This document shows positions 8,307 to 16,861 of a stretch of 64,000 bases of DNA, piece after piece. The DNA lies in assembly GCF_013387495.1 (NCBI RefSeq), contig NZ_JABZEE010000024.1, positions 62,001-126,000 of the forward strand, given 5' to 3'. Numbering within the stretch: the first letter of the stretch is position 1; each line of letters opens with the position of its first letter. The notes below the pieces were generated by a model. It was not told the DNA's origin. It did not search any database and was given only the letters and a program-made list of their open reading frames with translations. The position numbers were made by a program, and so were the translations under genes. This DNA is from Streptomyces sp. PKU-EA00015 (GTDB lineage Bacteria; Actinomycetota; Actinomycetes; Streptomycetales; Streptomycetaceae).

Positions 8307-8759
8307 TCAGCTCTCGGCGGCCAGGCGCAGCGCGATCCACGGCACGGTGTCGCCGGGCAGCAGGTACCGCTCGACCTCGACGAATCCGTGCTGGAGCGCG
8401 AACCTCAGACCGTCGGGGTTGGATTCCAGGACGACCGTCTCGATTCCCTCGCCGCCTAGCTCGCGCGCCCGCGCCAGACCGCGGGCGTAGAGCTCCGTGC
8501 CGAAGCCCTGCCCACGGTGGGCGGCGAGCACTCGCGCGATCACGGTGACCACCGGTTCCTCGCTCGTGGGCGGGCGCACCGTCGAGCAGCCCACGAGCTC
8601 GTCGCCGAGGTACGCGACCTCCAGGTGGTAGCGCCCGGACCGTTCCCGGACCTCGTCGAGCGACAGGGTGGCGGTCGGGATGATCACGTTGTGGACGTAC
8701 TGCCAGTCCCTGAGCACGGCGTCGTCGCCGTGAGCCTTTTCGATGCGCAGCTCGGTCAT
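8307..8759 (-). CDS. GNAT family N-acetyltransferase
   Basis: The 150-residue single-domain protein contains the GNAT acetyl-CoA loop AHRGQGFGTELYARGL (about 90-105) and the typical C-terminal ESNPDGLRFALQHGFVEVERY strand-helix-strand. Start at ATG 8759 (MTELRIEKAHGDD); the frame continues upstream without similarity. Substrate cannot be predicted. It stands alone, convergent with the kinase gene. Confidence 0.82.
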   Translation of the reverse strand: MTELRIEKAHGDDAVLRDWQYVHNVIIPTATLSLDEVRERSGRYHLEVAYLGDELVGCSTVRPPTSEEPVVTVIARVLAAHRGQGFGTELYARGLARARELGGEGIETVVLESNPDGLRFALQHGFVEVERYLLPGDTVPWIALRLAAES

Positions 8760-8996
8760 CGCAGCAGACAACCGGGTGCATGACGGAGCGTCAACCGGGT
8801 ACGCGCCCCGGGACTGGCGCCGCACCCCTTGCCAGGCACTGCCCCGCGTGGAGCACTCCCTCACCCCACTGGACGCGACCTCGTGGAGCACCTTGTTCCG
8901 CTCACGGGGGCGGGTCGCCGGCCGTGCCGACGCCCTCGTGGACGGCTCGCGTCCCGGCTCGGCCCCGACCCGGCATCAGGGTGGCATGGAACACTC

Positions 8997-9016
8997 TTGC
9001 AAGCAGATGCTTGCAA
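8997..9016 (+). promoter_or_regulatory. Perfect palindromic operator upstream of the XRE regulator
   Basis: TTGCAAGC (8997-9004) and GCTTGCAA (9009-9016) are separated by AGAT. It lies 31-50 bases upstream of the XRE gene start, where an autoregulatory site would act. Which regulator binds is inference. Confidence 0.55.
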
Positions 9017-9046
9017 TTGTTAGCGCTTGTCGGGCACCATCGAAGC

Positions 9047-9487
9047 ATGGCATCGCTCAACGTCGGCAACCTCGGTGACTACCTCCGCGAGCAGCGGCGC
9101 AGCGCGCAGCTCTCGCTGCGGCAGCTCGCCGACGCCGCCGGGGTGTCCAATCCGTATCTGAGCCAGATCGAGCGCGGACTGCGCAAGCCGAGCGCGGAAG
9201 TGCTCCAGCAGGTCGCCAAGGCGCTGCGGATCTCCGCCGAGACCCTCTACGTCCGGGCGGGGATCCTCGACGAGCAGGAGCGGGACGAGCTGGAGACGCG
9301 TGCCGTCATACTGGCCGACCCCTCGATCAACGAGCGGCAGAAGCAGGTGCTGCTGCAGATCTACGAGTCCTTCCGCAAGGAGAACGGGCTCGACAGCGCG
9401 AGCGGACCCGCGAGCGCCCCCGAGGACACCACCGCTGACGGCCCCCGCACGGCCGGCGCGGGCGATGCCGATCCGAAGAACGACTGA
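9047..9487 (+). CDS. XRE-family regulator next to hbhA-like gene (Rv0474-type)
   Basis: The 146-residue protein has an N-terminal helix-turn-helix (LGDYLREQRRSAQLSLRQLADAAGVSNPYLSQIERGLRKPS, residues 8-50) and a helical middle part; the last 30 residues are Pro/Ala/Asp-rich and look disordered. The order XRE regulator, HbhA-like protein, DUF2516 membrane protein is the same as Rv0474-Rv0475-Rv0476 in Mycobacterium, so this is a conserved actinobacterial cluster. A perfect 8-base palindrome upstream suggests autoregulation. ATG 9047 is the start at the beginning of the conserved domain. Confidence 0.8.
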   Translation: MASLNVGNLGDYLREQRRSAQLSLRQLADAAGVSNPYLSQIERGLRKPSAEVLQQVAKALRISAETLYVRAGILDEQERDELETRAVILADPSINERQKQVLLQIYESFRKENGLDSASGPASAPEDTTADGPRTAGAGDADPKND

Positions 9488-9522
9488 GACGTACCGATCT
9501 GCCTTCCGGGAGGACGACAGTC

Positions 9523-10110
9523 ATGGCCATCACCGATGACCTGCGCAAGACCTTCAGCGACCCGACTCCCCTCTACTTCGCCGCCGGCACCGCCGACCTC
9601 GCCGTGCAGCAGGCGAAGAAGGTGCCCGCGCTGCTCGAGCAGCTCGCGGCCGAGGCGCCGAGCCGCTTCGAGGCCGTGCGCAACACCGACCCCAAGGTCG
9701 TGCAGGAGAAGGTGACCGCGCAGGCCAAGGAGGCGCAGGCCACCGTGCAGGCCAAGGTCACCGAGGTGCTCGGCAACATCGACACCGACCTGAAGAAGCT
9801 CGGCGAGAGCGCCCAGGACCTCGCGCTGCGCAGTGTCGGCGTGGCCGCCGAGTACGCCGTCAAGGCGCGTGAGGCGTACGAGAAGGTCGCCGAGCACGGC
9901 GAGCAGACCGTGAGGGCCTGGCGCGGCGAGGCCGCCGACGAGCTCACCGAGATCGCCGTGGCCGTCGAGCCGGAGCCCGCGAAGCCCGCCGGGTCGGCGC
10001 AGGACGCGAAGCCCGCGGAGGCCAAGGCCGAGACCAGGAAGCCGGCCCCGGCGCGTAAGCCGGCCCCCCGCAAGCCGGTGGCGAAGAAGGCGACGCCTTC
10101 GGCCGAGTGA
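9523..10110 (+). CDS. HbhA-like protein with Lys/Ala/Pro-rich tail
   Basis: The 195-residue protein begins MAITDDLRKTFSDPTPLYFAAGTADLA, closely like heparin-binding hemagglutinin HbhA of mycobacteria, then forms a long amphipathic coiled coil (about 25-150), and ends in a basic KPAPARKPAPRKP repeat tail resembling histone-type tails. In mycobacteria the tail binds heparan sulfate and the protein also associates with membranes and lipid bodies. In a soil Streptomyces adhesion is unlikely, and a structural or nucleoid/membrane role is more plausible, which is inference. GGGAGG precedes the ATG by 11 bases. It follows the XRE gene by 35 bases and is probably co-transcribed. Confidence 0.82.
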   Translation: MAITDDLRKTFSDPTPLYFAAGTADLAVQQAKKVPALLEQLAAEAPSRFEAVRNTDPKVVQEKVTAQAKEAQATVQAKVTEVLGNIDTDLKKLGESAQDLALRSVGVAAEYAVKAREAYEKVAEHGEQTVRAWRGEAADELTEIAVAVEPEPAKPAGSAQDAKPAEAKAETRKPAPARKPAPRKPVAKKATPSAE

Positions 10111-10225
10111 CCCCAGGAGCACGGGCGCCGCGGCGACGCGGCGCCCCGCCCCCGGCAGGCGCATCGCCTCGGAGGCGTTCCCGGAGGTACCTTGGCGCGA
10201 GGCGCCACAAACCACTGACTAGGCG

Positions 10226-10573
10226 GTGTTCGGGATGCTGGCTGACAACTTCGACTTCGGGCTGTGGATGATCACCAGGCTCGTCTTCCTCGTGACGTCC
10301 GTGACCGCCCTGGTCATGGCAGCTGTGGCCCGTGAGGACGCCTACCGGGCGGCGGACAAGAAGACGAAGTCCTTCTGGCTGATCATCCTCGGTGTCGCCG
10401 TCGCCGTGAACCTCTTCATCCCGATGCTGTTCCTGTCGATCGCCGGACTGATCGCGGCGATCGTCTTCTTCGTGGACGTGCGCCCGGCGCTGGCGCAGGT
10501 GTCCGGCGGCGGCCGCCGCCGGGGCGGATCCAGCAGCGACGGTCCGTACGGCCCGTACAACGGCGGCCGCTAG
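10226..10573 (+). CDS. DUF2516 family membrane protein
   Basis: A 115-residue protein with three hydrophobic segments (about 10-35, 55-75 and 75-90) and a Gly/Arg/Ser-rich hydrophilic tail ending PYGPYNGGR. The family DUF2516 has no known function and is always found beside HbhA-like genes in actinobacteria. GTG 10226 gives the longest frame, but AGGCGG at 10221-10226 fits ATG 10235 (MLADNFDFGLW) better. It lies 115 bases after hbhA. Confidence 0.75.
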   Translation: MFGMLADNFDFGLWMITRLVFLVTSVTALVMAAVAREDAYRAADKKTKSFWLIILGVAVAVNLFIPMLFLSIAGLIAAIVFFVDVRPALAQVSGGGRRRGGSSSDGPYGPYNGGR

Positions 10574-10628
10574 GCAGCGGGCCCGTCCTTCGGGCGCAGC
10601 GCGCCCAGGCGGGCGTTTCTCCTTGCTC

Positions 10629-10663
10629 GGACGGCCCTGGTCTGCGGTGGACCGGGGCCGTCC
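10629..10663 (+). terminator. Hairpin between DUF2516 gene and REC-phosphatase gene
   Basis: GGACGGCCC (10629-10637) pairs with GGGCCGTCC (10655-10663), with further inner GGT/ACC pairing. The two flanking genes converge, so it may serve both. The remaining 250 bases up to 10920 hold nothing else that I can support. Confidence 0.55.
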
Positions 10664-10920
10664 TTGCTGTGCACGGCAGGCCGCTCGTCCGACTTCGTGG
10701 ACAGGTGCCTCATGCGCGCCGTGCGCGTGTGCCGGTGGTCCGCATTGCCTCGACCGGGGCAGCAGCCTGCCCGCGGGCGAGGGAACCCCGCGCCGAAACC
10801 GACCCTTCTGCGCGCCGCGCGGGCCGATCGGCAACCCGCGGCCAGCCGTCGGCTCTCGCCAGGGGCTGCTTCGCCCGCCCGCTCACGCCCCCGCTCGTCG
10901 AGGAGCGCGCGCCCGTCGTG

Positions 10921-12162
10921 TCAGGCCCGGGAGCCGCGGCTCAGGAGCAGGACCGCGACGTCGTCCGTCAGGTCGCCGCCGTTCAGCTCGCGCACCTCGC
11001 CGACCGCCGCCTCCAACAGCGACTCGCCGTGCAGCCCCGCCGCCAGCTGGCGGTTGATCATCGCGACCATGCCGTCCTGGCCGAGGCGCTGTTTGGTGTC
11101 CGGGCCCTGGCGACCCTCGATCAGGCCGTCCGTGTACATCATCAGGCTCCACGAGCCGCCGAGCTCCACCTGGCGGCGCGGCCAGCGGGCGCGCGGCAGC
11201 AGGCCCAGCGCCGGGCCGCCGTCGTCGTACGGCAGCAGCTGCGCGGCCCGCCCGTGCCGGGCGATCAGCGGGCTCGGGTGGCCGGCCAGGCAGAGCCCGG
11301 CCCGCCGGCCGTCCGGCGCGATGTCCACCGTGCAGAGCGTCGCGAAGATCTCGTCGCTCTCCCGCTCGTGCTCCAGCACCTGCTGGAGCGTGGACAGCAG
11401 CTCGTCCCCGCACAGCCCGGCGAAGGTCAGCGCCCGCCAGGCGATGCGCAGCTCCACACCGAGCGCCGCCTCGTCCGGTCCGTGGCCGCAGACGTCGCCG
11501 ATCATCGCGTGGACGGTGCCGTCGGGCGTGCGGACCGTGTCGTAGAAGTCGCCGCCGAGCAGCGCGCGTGAGCGCCCGGGGCGGTAGCGCGCGGCGAAAC
11601 GCAGGTCCGAGCCCTCCAGCAGGGGAGTGGGCAGCAGACCGCGCTCCAGACGGGCGTTCTCCTGCGCGCGCATGCGGGACTCGGCGAGCTTCACCTGGGC
11701 GGTGTCGGCGCGCTTTCGCTCCACCGCGTAGCGCACGGCGCGGCTCAGCAGCCGTCCGTCGAGCTCCTCGCGGACGAGGTGGTCCTGGGCGCCGACCCGT
11801 ACCGCCTCGGCGGCCAGCCGGCTGTCGCCGGACGCGGTCAGGGCCAGCACCGCGTGGCGCGGCGCGAGGCGCAGGACGTGCTTGAGGGCGCCCAGCTCGT
11901 CGCCCGTGGTGCGACCGGGCAGGGCGAGGTCGACGAGCACGCAGTGCACGTCGTCGGTGAGCAGTCGCTCGGCCTCGGTGAGATTCCGGGCCGTGCGGAT
12001 ACGCACGCGGGTACCGGCCGCGTCGAGCAGCTCCGGGACGCTGATGGTGCCCGCCGGGTCGTCCTCGATGATCAGGAGCGTGAGGTCGCCGCCGCTGGTC
12101 GTCCCGCCGGGGGCGGTCTCCGCGACGGGGACGTTCCTCTGTCGCGGTACGGGTACGGGCAT
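10921..12162 (-). CDS. Response-regulator-fused PP2C (SpoIIE/RsbU-type) phosphatase
   Basis: A 413-residue protein: receiver domain at about 25-145 (LLIIEDDPAG acidic pocket, VLVDLALPG phospho-acceptor Asp, LALTASG Thr), a short coiled linker, then a PP2C-type SpoIIE domain (LGGDFYDTVRTPDGTVHAMIGDVCGHGPDEAALG, and C-terminal LTDDVAVLLLS). The Lys normally found near the end of the receiver is replaced (DHLVREEL). Such RsbU-like enzymes remove phosphate from anti-anti-sigma factors and free alternative sigma factors. ATG 12162 is chosen because an AAGGAA site lies about 10 bases upstream. No sigma/anti-sigma gene is adjacent, so the partner is unknown. Confidence 0.85.
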   Translation of the reverse strand: MPVPVPRQRNVPVAETAPGGTTSGGDLTLLIIEDDPAGTISVPELLDAAGTRVRIRTARNLTEAERLLTDDVHCVLVDLALPGRTTGDELGALKHVLRLAPRHAVLALTASGDSRLAAEAVRVGAQDHLVREELDGRLLSRAVRYAVERKRADTAQVKLAESRMRAQENARLERGLLPTPLLEGSDLRFAARYRPGRSRALLGGDFYDTVRTPDGTVHAMIGDVCGHGPDEAALGVELRIAWRALTFAGLCGDELLSTLQQVLEHERESDEIFATLCTVDIAPDGRRAGLCLAGHPSPLIARHGRAAQLLPYDDGGPALGLLPRARWPRRQVELGGSWSLMMYTDGLIEGRQGPDTKQRLGQDGMVAMINRQLAAGLHGESLLEAAVGEVRELNGGDLTDDVAVLLLSRGSRA

Positions 12163-12477
12163 CGGTTCTGTTTCCTTCCCTCCCCCCGAGGGCGGCAGGG
12201 CGACGATCGACGTCCCGCCAGACGGGGACCATAGCGGTAGGCGGTGGCCGAACGGAATGCCGATCAACGAAGAGCCACTGGCATATGCCGCGCATAGGGA
12301 GGTAGTTACCGGGCGCGTCATGACGAACATCACGCCGTCATCGCCCCGGCCGCCCCTTTCGCCCCATGTGCCGGGTGGCGCACGTCACTTGCGCCGCGGA
12401 GCCGGTATCCGGCCGGCACCGGGGCGCGTGCGGGCATGGGACGCACATCACGCGTCGGCCCCGGAGGGCGACCCACG

Positions 12478-13563
12478 TCACTTGTCGGGGCGCACGACTC
12501 CGAGGATGGTCATCGACCCGGCGCCGGCGACTGTGACGTTCCTTCCCGGGCGGGGCGCGTGGATGATCGCGCCATCGCCGACGTACATCCCGACGTGGCT
12601 CGCGTCGGCGTGGTAGATGATCAGGTCGCCGGGGCGCATGTCCTGGAGGGCGATCCGGGGCAGCAGCCGCCACTGCTCCTGCGAGGTGCGCGGAATGCCG
12701 CGCCCGGCGGCCGCCCAGGCCTGTGAGGTCAGCCCCGAGCAGTCGTACGATCCCGGGCCCTCGGCTCCCCACACGTACGGCTTGCCGAGCTGCGCGGTGG
12801 CGAACTCGACGGCCTTCCTGCCCTGTTCGCTCGCGCGGCCGTCGATCTCGTCGAGTATGCCCGAGTCGAGCCACTGGCTCTGGGCCTTGTACTGCGCCTG
12901 CTGCTCCAGCTGGAGGAGGTGCCGGAGCTCCTCCTTCTCCAGCTTGTCCTCGAGCTTCTTGGCTGCGGCGATCTTGGCCTTGATCTGCTTCTTGGCCTTC
13001 TCCTGCTTGAGCCTGCCGGCCTCCAGCCGCTCCCAGTGGGCGCTGGCGTCCCTGCTGTACGCAGCCAAATCGGCCTGCGTCTGCGTCAGTTCGGCGATGA
13101 GGTCCTTCGTGGCCTTCTGGCCCTGCTGGATACGGCCGACGCCGTCCAGGAACAGCTGCGGGTCGTCGACGAGCGCCAGCTGCGCCTCGGGCGGCAGGCC
13201 GCCGGCGCGGTACTGCGCGCGGGCGGCGGCGCCTGCGCGGTTCTTCAGGTCCTCGATGCGGGCCTGGCCCTTGGCCATCTCCTGGGCCAGCTTCACGATT
13301 TCGGCCGACTGCTTCTCGGTCCGTTCCTTGGCCAGGTTGTACGCGTCGGTGGCGGACGCGGCCTGGCGGTAGAGCGCGTCGATCTGCAGGCGCACCGCTT
13401 CGAGCGAGGCGCTCGGCGGGGGAGGGGCCATCGGTCCGGGCACGGTGACCGAGACAGGCGGCTGCGGCTCCGGTGCCGCGAGCGCCTGGCCGGGGACCGC
13501 GAGCACGGTCAGTGCGCAGACCAGGCTGATCGCTGCGGCAGTGGCACAGCGGCGTCGGTTCAC
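12478..13563 (-). CDS. Secreted NlpC/P60 peptidoglycan hydrolase with coiled coil
   Basis: The 361-residue product starts with a signal peptide (VNRRRC..., hydrophobic core, cleavage near ALA-APEP at about 29). Residues 50-235 form long coiled coils like those of FtsX/FtsE-activated RipC-type hydrolases, and residues 245-361 are the NlpC/P60 papain-like domain with C275 (YDCSGL), H323 (SHVGM) and H335 (IIHAP). It should cut the D-Glu/meso- or LL-DAP bond in wall peptides outside the cell. GTG 13563 has a strong GGAGGGGGAG site. An 8-base inverted repeat (13587-13608) lies 24 bases upstream. Confidence 0.9.
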   Translation of the reverse strand: MNRRRCATAAAISLVCALTVLAVPGQALAAPEPQPPVSVTVPGPMAPPPPSASLEAVRLQIDALYRQAASATDAYNLAKERTEKQSAEIVKLAQEMAKGQARIEDLKNRAGAAARAQYRAGGLPPEAQLALVDDPQLFLDGVGRIQQGQKATKDLIAELTQTQADLAAYSRDASAHWERLEAGRLKQEKAKKQIKAKIAAAKKLEDKLEKEELRHLLQLEQQAQYKAQSQWLDSGILDEIDGRASEQGRKAVEFATAQLGKPYVWGAEGPGSYDCSGLTSQAWAAAGRGIPRTSQEQWRLLPRIALQDMRPGDLIIYHADASHVGMYVGDGAIIHAPRPGRNVTVAGAGSMTILGVVRPDK

Positions 13564-13586
13564 GACTCCCCCTCCGGACGGGCGCT

Positions 13587-13608
13587 GGTCAATCGCATGT
13601 GATTGACC
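13587..13608 (-). promoter_or_regulatory. Inverted repeat GGTCAATC-N6-GATTGACC upstream of NlpC/P60 gene
   Basis: A perfect 8-base inverted repeat with a 6-base spacer sits 24-45 bases before the GTG start of the cell-wall hydrolase, where a regulator could block or contact RNA polymerase, or the mRNA leader could fold. The other 295 bases up to 13904 contain three GTGAAC-type repeats on the minus strand (13770-13825) but no recognisable riboswitch or gene. Confidence 0.45.
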
Positions 13609-13904
13609 GTCAGTAACTTGAGTGCGACGTCGTGATGGTGTCATGGCGACCGCCAAAACGACAGGCACGACCGGCACTTCGTCCCCCGCGGATTTCCCCA
13701 CCCCGGCGATGCCTGCCGCTCGTCCCCACCGTCACTACGAGCGGGCCCGTCCCGGTGTTCCCGTGGCCGGATCCGTTCACCTGTCACGGTGTCCCGTTCA
13801 CCCCAAACCAGGACGTGTTCACCCGTATTGGCGGTTTGCCCCGGTCGAGGGCGGGGGCCAGTGCCTCCGCGGTGCGTCGGCCGAGGGCCGGCCCCTGCCA
13901 CGCC

Positions 13905-14690
13905 TCAGCCGGAGGCGGGCGCCAGCGCCTCCCACGCGACGGTGACCTCGCCCTGCCGCCACCGCCGCCGGTCGTCCCTCACGGGCCACTCGCCCGCCAG
14001 GTCGCCCACCGCCCGGATCCAGCGCTGGCGCGCCCCCAGCGAGGCGTACGGCGCGGCCGCCGCCCAGGCGCGGTCGAAGTCCCGCAGGAACGCGTGCACC
14101 GGCTCGCCCGGCACATTGCGGTGGATGAGCGCCTTCGGCAGCCGCTCGGCCAGGTCGGAGGGGCGCTCCAGGGAGCCGAGCCGGGTGGCGAACGTCACCG
14201 TCCGCGGCCCCTCGGGTCCGAGCGCCACCCAGACGTGCCGCCGCCCGATCTCGTCGCACGTGCCCTCGACGAGCAGCCCGCCGGGCGCCAGTCGCCCGCA
14301 GAGCCGCGACCAGACCGCCGCGACCTGGTCCTCGTCGTACTGGCGCAGCACATTGGCCGCTCTGATCAGCGCCGGCCGGTCCCGTGTCGGCACCTCGAAG
14401 CCGCCGTGCCGGAAGGTGAGCCCGGCGCGTTGGTACGGCTTCGCGGCGGCGACGCGGGCCGGGTCGATCTCGACGCCGACGACCTCGCACCGCGGTTCGG
14501 CGGTGCGCAGCCGTTGGAGCAGCTCCACGGCGGTCCAGGGGGCCGCCCCGTACCCGAGGTCGACGGCGAGGGGGACCGCGGCGCTGCGGCGCAGGGCGGG
14601 GCCGTGCGTCGCGGCGATCCAGCGGTCCATGCGGCGCAGCCGGTTCGGGTTGGTCGTCCCGCGGGTCGCGGTGCCGACGGGGCGATTCAT
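13905..14690 (-). CDS. SAM-dependent methyltransferase (class I)
   Basis: The 261-residue protein has a Rossmann-type motif I (PLAVDLGYGAAPWTAVELLQ, about 41-60) and the acidic ribose-binding residue in VVGVEIDP, followed by a motif resembling methyltransferase motif IV. The start is ATG 14690. It is divergent from mshA with 191 bases between. The substrate is unknown; the position next to mshA is conserved in Streptomyces, but no link with mycothiol is established. Confidence 0.8.
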   Translation of the reverse strand: MNRPVGTATRGTTNPNRLRRMDRWIAATHGPALRRSAAVPLAVDLGYGAAPWTAVELLQRLRTAEPRCEVVGVEIDPARVAAAKPYQRAGLTFRHGGFEVPTRDRPALIRAANVLRQYDEDQVAAVWSRLCGRLAPGGLLVEGTCDEIGRRHVWVALGPEGPRTVTFATRLGSLERPSDLAERLPKALIHRNVPGEPVHAFLRDFDRAWAAAAPYASLGARQRWIRAVGDLAGEWPVRDDRRRWRQGEVTVAWEALAPASG

Positions 14691-14881
14691 GTCACCGAGG
14701 GTAAGCGTTCGCGCCGCGGGCCCCTGAGACCGGCCGCCCGGCCCGTTCCGGTCCGCCTAAACGGCAATGATTTGGCAAAGTGGGAGCAGCCGGGAAATGG
14801 AAGTGTCCGCTCCGCTGTTGTGCAGGCGTGCGGGACCTCAGCCCCGCAGTTTGTCGTGCCCGCAGCGAGAGGACCGCCGAC

Positions 14882-16222
14882 GTGAGCCAGTACGTCTCCC
14901 GCCTCGGCAGCAGCCGGATGGCGCCCCGCCTCCGGTTCCCCGGCGGCCCCCGCAAGCCGCGCAGGGTCGCGATGCTCAGCGTCCACACCTCGCCGCTGCA
15001 CCAGCCGGGCACGGGCGACGCGGGCGGCATGAACGTCTACATCGTCGAGCTCGCCAAGCGGCTCGCGGCCATCAACATCGAGGTCGAGATCTTCACCCGG
15101 GCAACCACCGGCGGTCTGCAGCCGGTCGTCGAGCTCGCCCCCGGCGTCCTCGTCCGGCACGTCGACGCGGGCCCCTACGAGGGCCTGGCCAAGGAGGACC
15201 TGCCGCCCCAGCTGTGCGCCTTCACGCACGGTGTCATGCAGGCGTGGGCCGGCCACCGCCCCGGGCACTACGACCTCGTCCACTCGCACTACTGGCTCTC
15301 CGGCCACGTCGGCTGGCTCGCCGCCGAACGCTGGGGCGTCCCCCTCGTCCACGCCATGCACACCATGGCCAAGGTCAAGAACGCCGCGCTCGCCGAGGGC
15401 GACACCCCCGAGCCCCCCTCCCGCGTCATCGGCGAGACCCAGATAGTGGGCGCCGCGGACCGGCTGATCGCCAACACGGCGGAGGAGGCCGACGAACTCG
15501 CCCGCTTCTACGACGCCGACCCGGCGAAGGTCGCCGTCGTCCACCCGGGCGTCAACCTCGACGTCTTCCGGCCGGACGACGGGCGGGCCGCGGCACGGGC
15601 GAGGCTCGGGCTGCCGCAGGACGCGTTCATCCCGCTGTTCGCGGGCCGCATACAGCCGCTCAAGGCCCCCGACGTCCTGCTGCGCGCCGTCGCGCTGCTG
15701 CTGGAGCGCGACCCGTCCCTGCGTCACCGCATCCATGTGCCCGTCGTCGGCGGCCCCAGCGGCAGTGGACTGGCCAAGCCCGAGGGGCTGCAGAAGCTCG
15801 CCGCCCGGCTCGGTATCGCGGACGTCGTCCACTTCCGGCCCCCGGTCGGGCAGGTGCGGCTCGCGGACTGGTTCCGGGCCGCGTCCGTCCTGGTCATGCC
15901 CTCGTACAGCGAGTCCTTCGGGCTGGTGGCGATCGAGGCCCAGGCGGCCGGCACCCCGGTCGTGGCCGCCGCGGTCGGCGGGCTGCCGGTGGCCGTGCGC
16001 GACGAGGAGACGGGCTTCCTGGTCCCCGGTCACGACCCCGCCCACTACGCGGACGTCCTGGCGAGCTTCGTGCGCGACCCGTCGCTGACCGACCGCATGG
16101 GCGCGGCCGCCGCCCGGCACGCGCAGTCCTTCGGCTGGGGCACGGCGGCGTCGGCGACGGCGGACGTGTACACGGCGGCGATGTACGAGCACCGCCACCG
16201 CACGCGGGCCCATCACCACTGA
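14882..16222 (+). CDS. mshA: D-inositol-3-phosphate N-acetylglucosaminyltransferase, mycothiol step 1
   Basis: The 446-residue GT-B (GT4) glycosyltransferase shows the MshA landmarks: [22 protein letters not shown] at about 32-53 for UDP-GlcNAc and inositol binding, [12 protein letters not shown] in the C-terminal domain, and the E-x7-E motif ESFGLVAIE. It joins GlcNAc to 1L-myo-inositol 1-phosphate, the first committed step to mycothiol, the thiol buffer of actinobacteria. GTG 14882 (VSQYVSRLG) is chosen because GAGAGGA lies about 10 bases upstream; an open frame extends back to 14780 without similarity. Confidence 0.93.
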   Translation: MSQYVSRLGSSRMAPRLRFPGGPRKPRRVAMLSVHTSPLHQPGTGDAGGMNVYIVELAKRLAAINIEVEIFTRATTGGLQPVVELAPGVLVRHVDAGPYEGLAKEDLPPQLCAFTHGVMQAWAGHRPGHYDLVHSHYWLSGHVGWLAAERWGVPLVHAMHTMAKVKNAALAEGDTPEPPSRVIGETQIVGAADRLIANTAEEADELARFYDADPAKVAVVHPGVNLDVFRPDDGRAAARARLGLPQDAFIPLFAGRIQPLKAPDVLLRAVALLLERDPSLRHRIHVPVVGGPSGSGLAKPEGLQKLAARLGIADVVHFRPPVGQVRLADWFRAASVLVMPSYSESFGLVAIEAQAAGTPVVAAAVGGLPVAVRDEETGFLVPGHDPAHYADVLASFVRDPSLTDRMGAAAARHAQSFGWGTAASATADVYTAAMYEHRHRTRAHHH

Positions 16223-16224
16223 CG

Positions 16225-16237
16225 TACGCTCCCAGCA
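16225..16237 (+). promoter_or_regulatory. Candidate -10 (TACGCT), leaderless start of ybjN-like gene
   Basis: TACGCT at 16225-16230, immediately after the mshA stop, is 7 bases before the ATG at 16237. Confidence 0.4.
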
Positions 16238-16737
16238 TGGCTGACGCAGAGCGCGCGATGCAGGTCATCGAGCAGACCCTGAAGGACGCGGAACTCGAAT
16301 GGGAGAGCCCGGACACGGGCTCGTACGTCGTCAAACTCCCCGGCACCCGCAAGCTGTCGACGACCTGCTCCCTCCTGGTCGGCAGGCACTCGCTCTCCGT
16401 CAACGCCTTCGTCATCCGCCACCCCGACGAGAACGACGCGGCCGTCCACCGCTGGCTGCTGGAGCGCAACCTCAAGCTGTACGGGGTCAGTTACGCCGTC
16501 GACCGGCTCGGCGACATCTATCTCGTCGGCAAACTGCCGCTGTCGGTGGTCACTCCCGAGGAACTGGACCGGCTGCTCGGGTCGATCCTGGAGGCGGCGG
16601 ACGGCTCCTTCAACACGCTCCTCGAACTGGGCTTCGCGAGCGCGATCCGCCGTGAGTACGCGTGGCGCGTGTCACGCGGCGAATCGACGCGCAACCTGGA
16701 CGCGTTCACGAACCTGACCCAGCGGCCCGCCGACTGA
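16237..16737 (+). CDS. YbjN-domain protein (type III secretion chaperone-like fold)
   Basis: The 166-residue protein belongs to the actinobacterial YbjN family, recognisable from ADAERAMQVIEQTLKDAELEWESPDTGSYVV at the N-terminus and RNLKLYGVSYAVDRLGDIYLVGKLPL in the middle. The fold resembles type III secretion chaperones, though no such system exists here; the role is unknown. It lies 14 bases after mshA. A leaderless promoter may give it its own transcript. In many actinobacteria ybjN follows mshA, so a link is plausible. Confidence 0.82.
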   Translation: MADAERAMQVIEQTLKDAELEWESPDTGSYVVKLPGTRKLSTTCSLLVGRHSLSVNAFVIRHPDENDAAVHRWLLERNLKLYGVSYAVDRLGDIYLVGKLPLSVVTPEELDRLLGSILEAADGSFNTLLELGFASAIRREYAWRVSRGESTRNLDAFTNLTQRPAD

Positions 16738-16778
16738 TCCCGCAGACACCTCCACGCTTCGTCTGACCCACCTTCATT

Positions 16779-16810
16779 CCCGGTGCACACGGCCCTGCCC
16801 GTGCACCGGG
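16779..16810 (+). terminator. Terminator after ybjN-like gene
   Basis: Perfect 10-base stem CCCGGTGCAC / GTGCACCGGG around a 12-base loop, 42 bases after the stop. Confidence 0.6.
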
Positions 16811-16861
16811 ACGCCGTGGCATGCTCACCGCCGACGCAGACATGAACGGCGTTCATGCCGC

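Noticed and set aside
10574-10920. Frames crossing the 347-base gap before the REC-phosphatase gene
   Set aside because: They run out of frame into antisense of the phosphatase gene; only the hairpin at 10629 is supported.
13564-13904. ydaO (c-di-AMP) riboswitch upstream of the NlpC/P60 gene
   Set aside because: GGGGTGAA-like pieces occur but the expected order of conserved ydaO elements and the closing helix could not be found by eye.
14767-16737. One long open frame of 656 codons across mshA and ybjN
   Set aside because: Its first 490 codons are an out-of-frame reading of mshA (Arg/Pro-rich composition); only the last 166 are the real ybjN-like gene.
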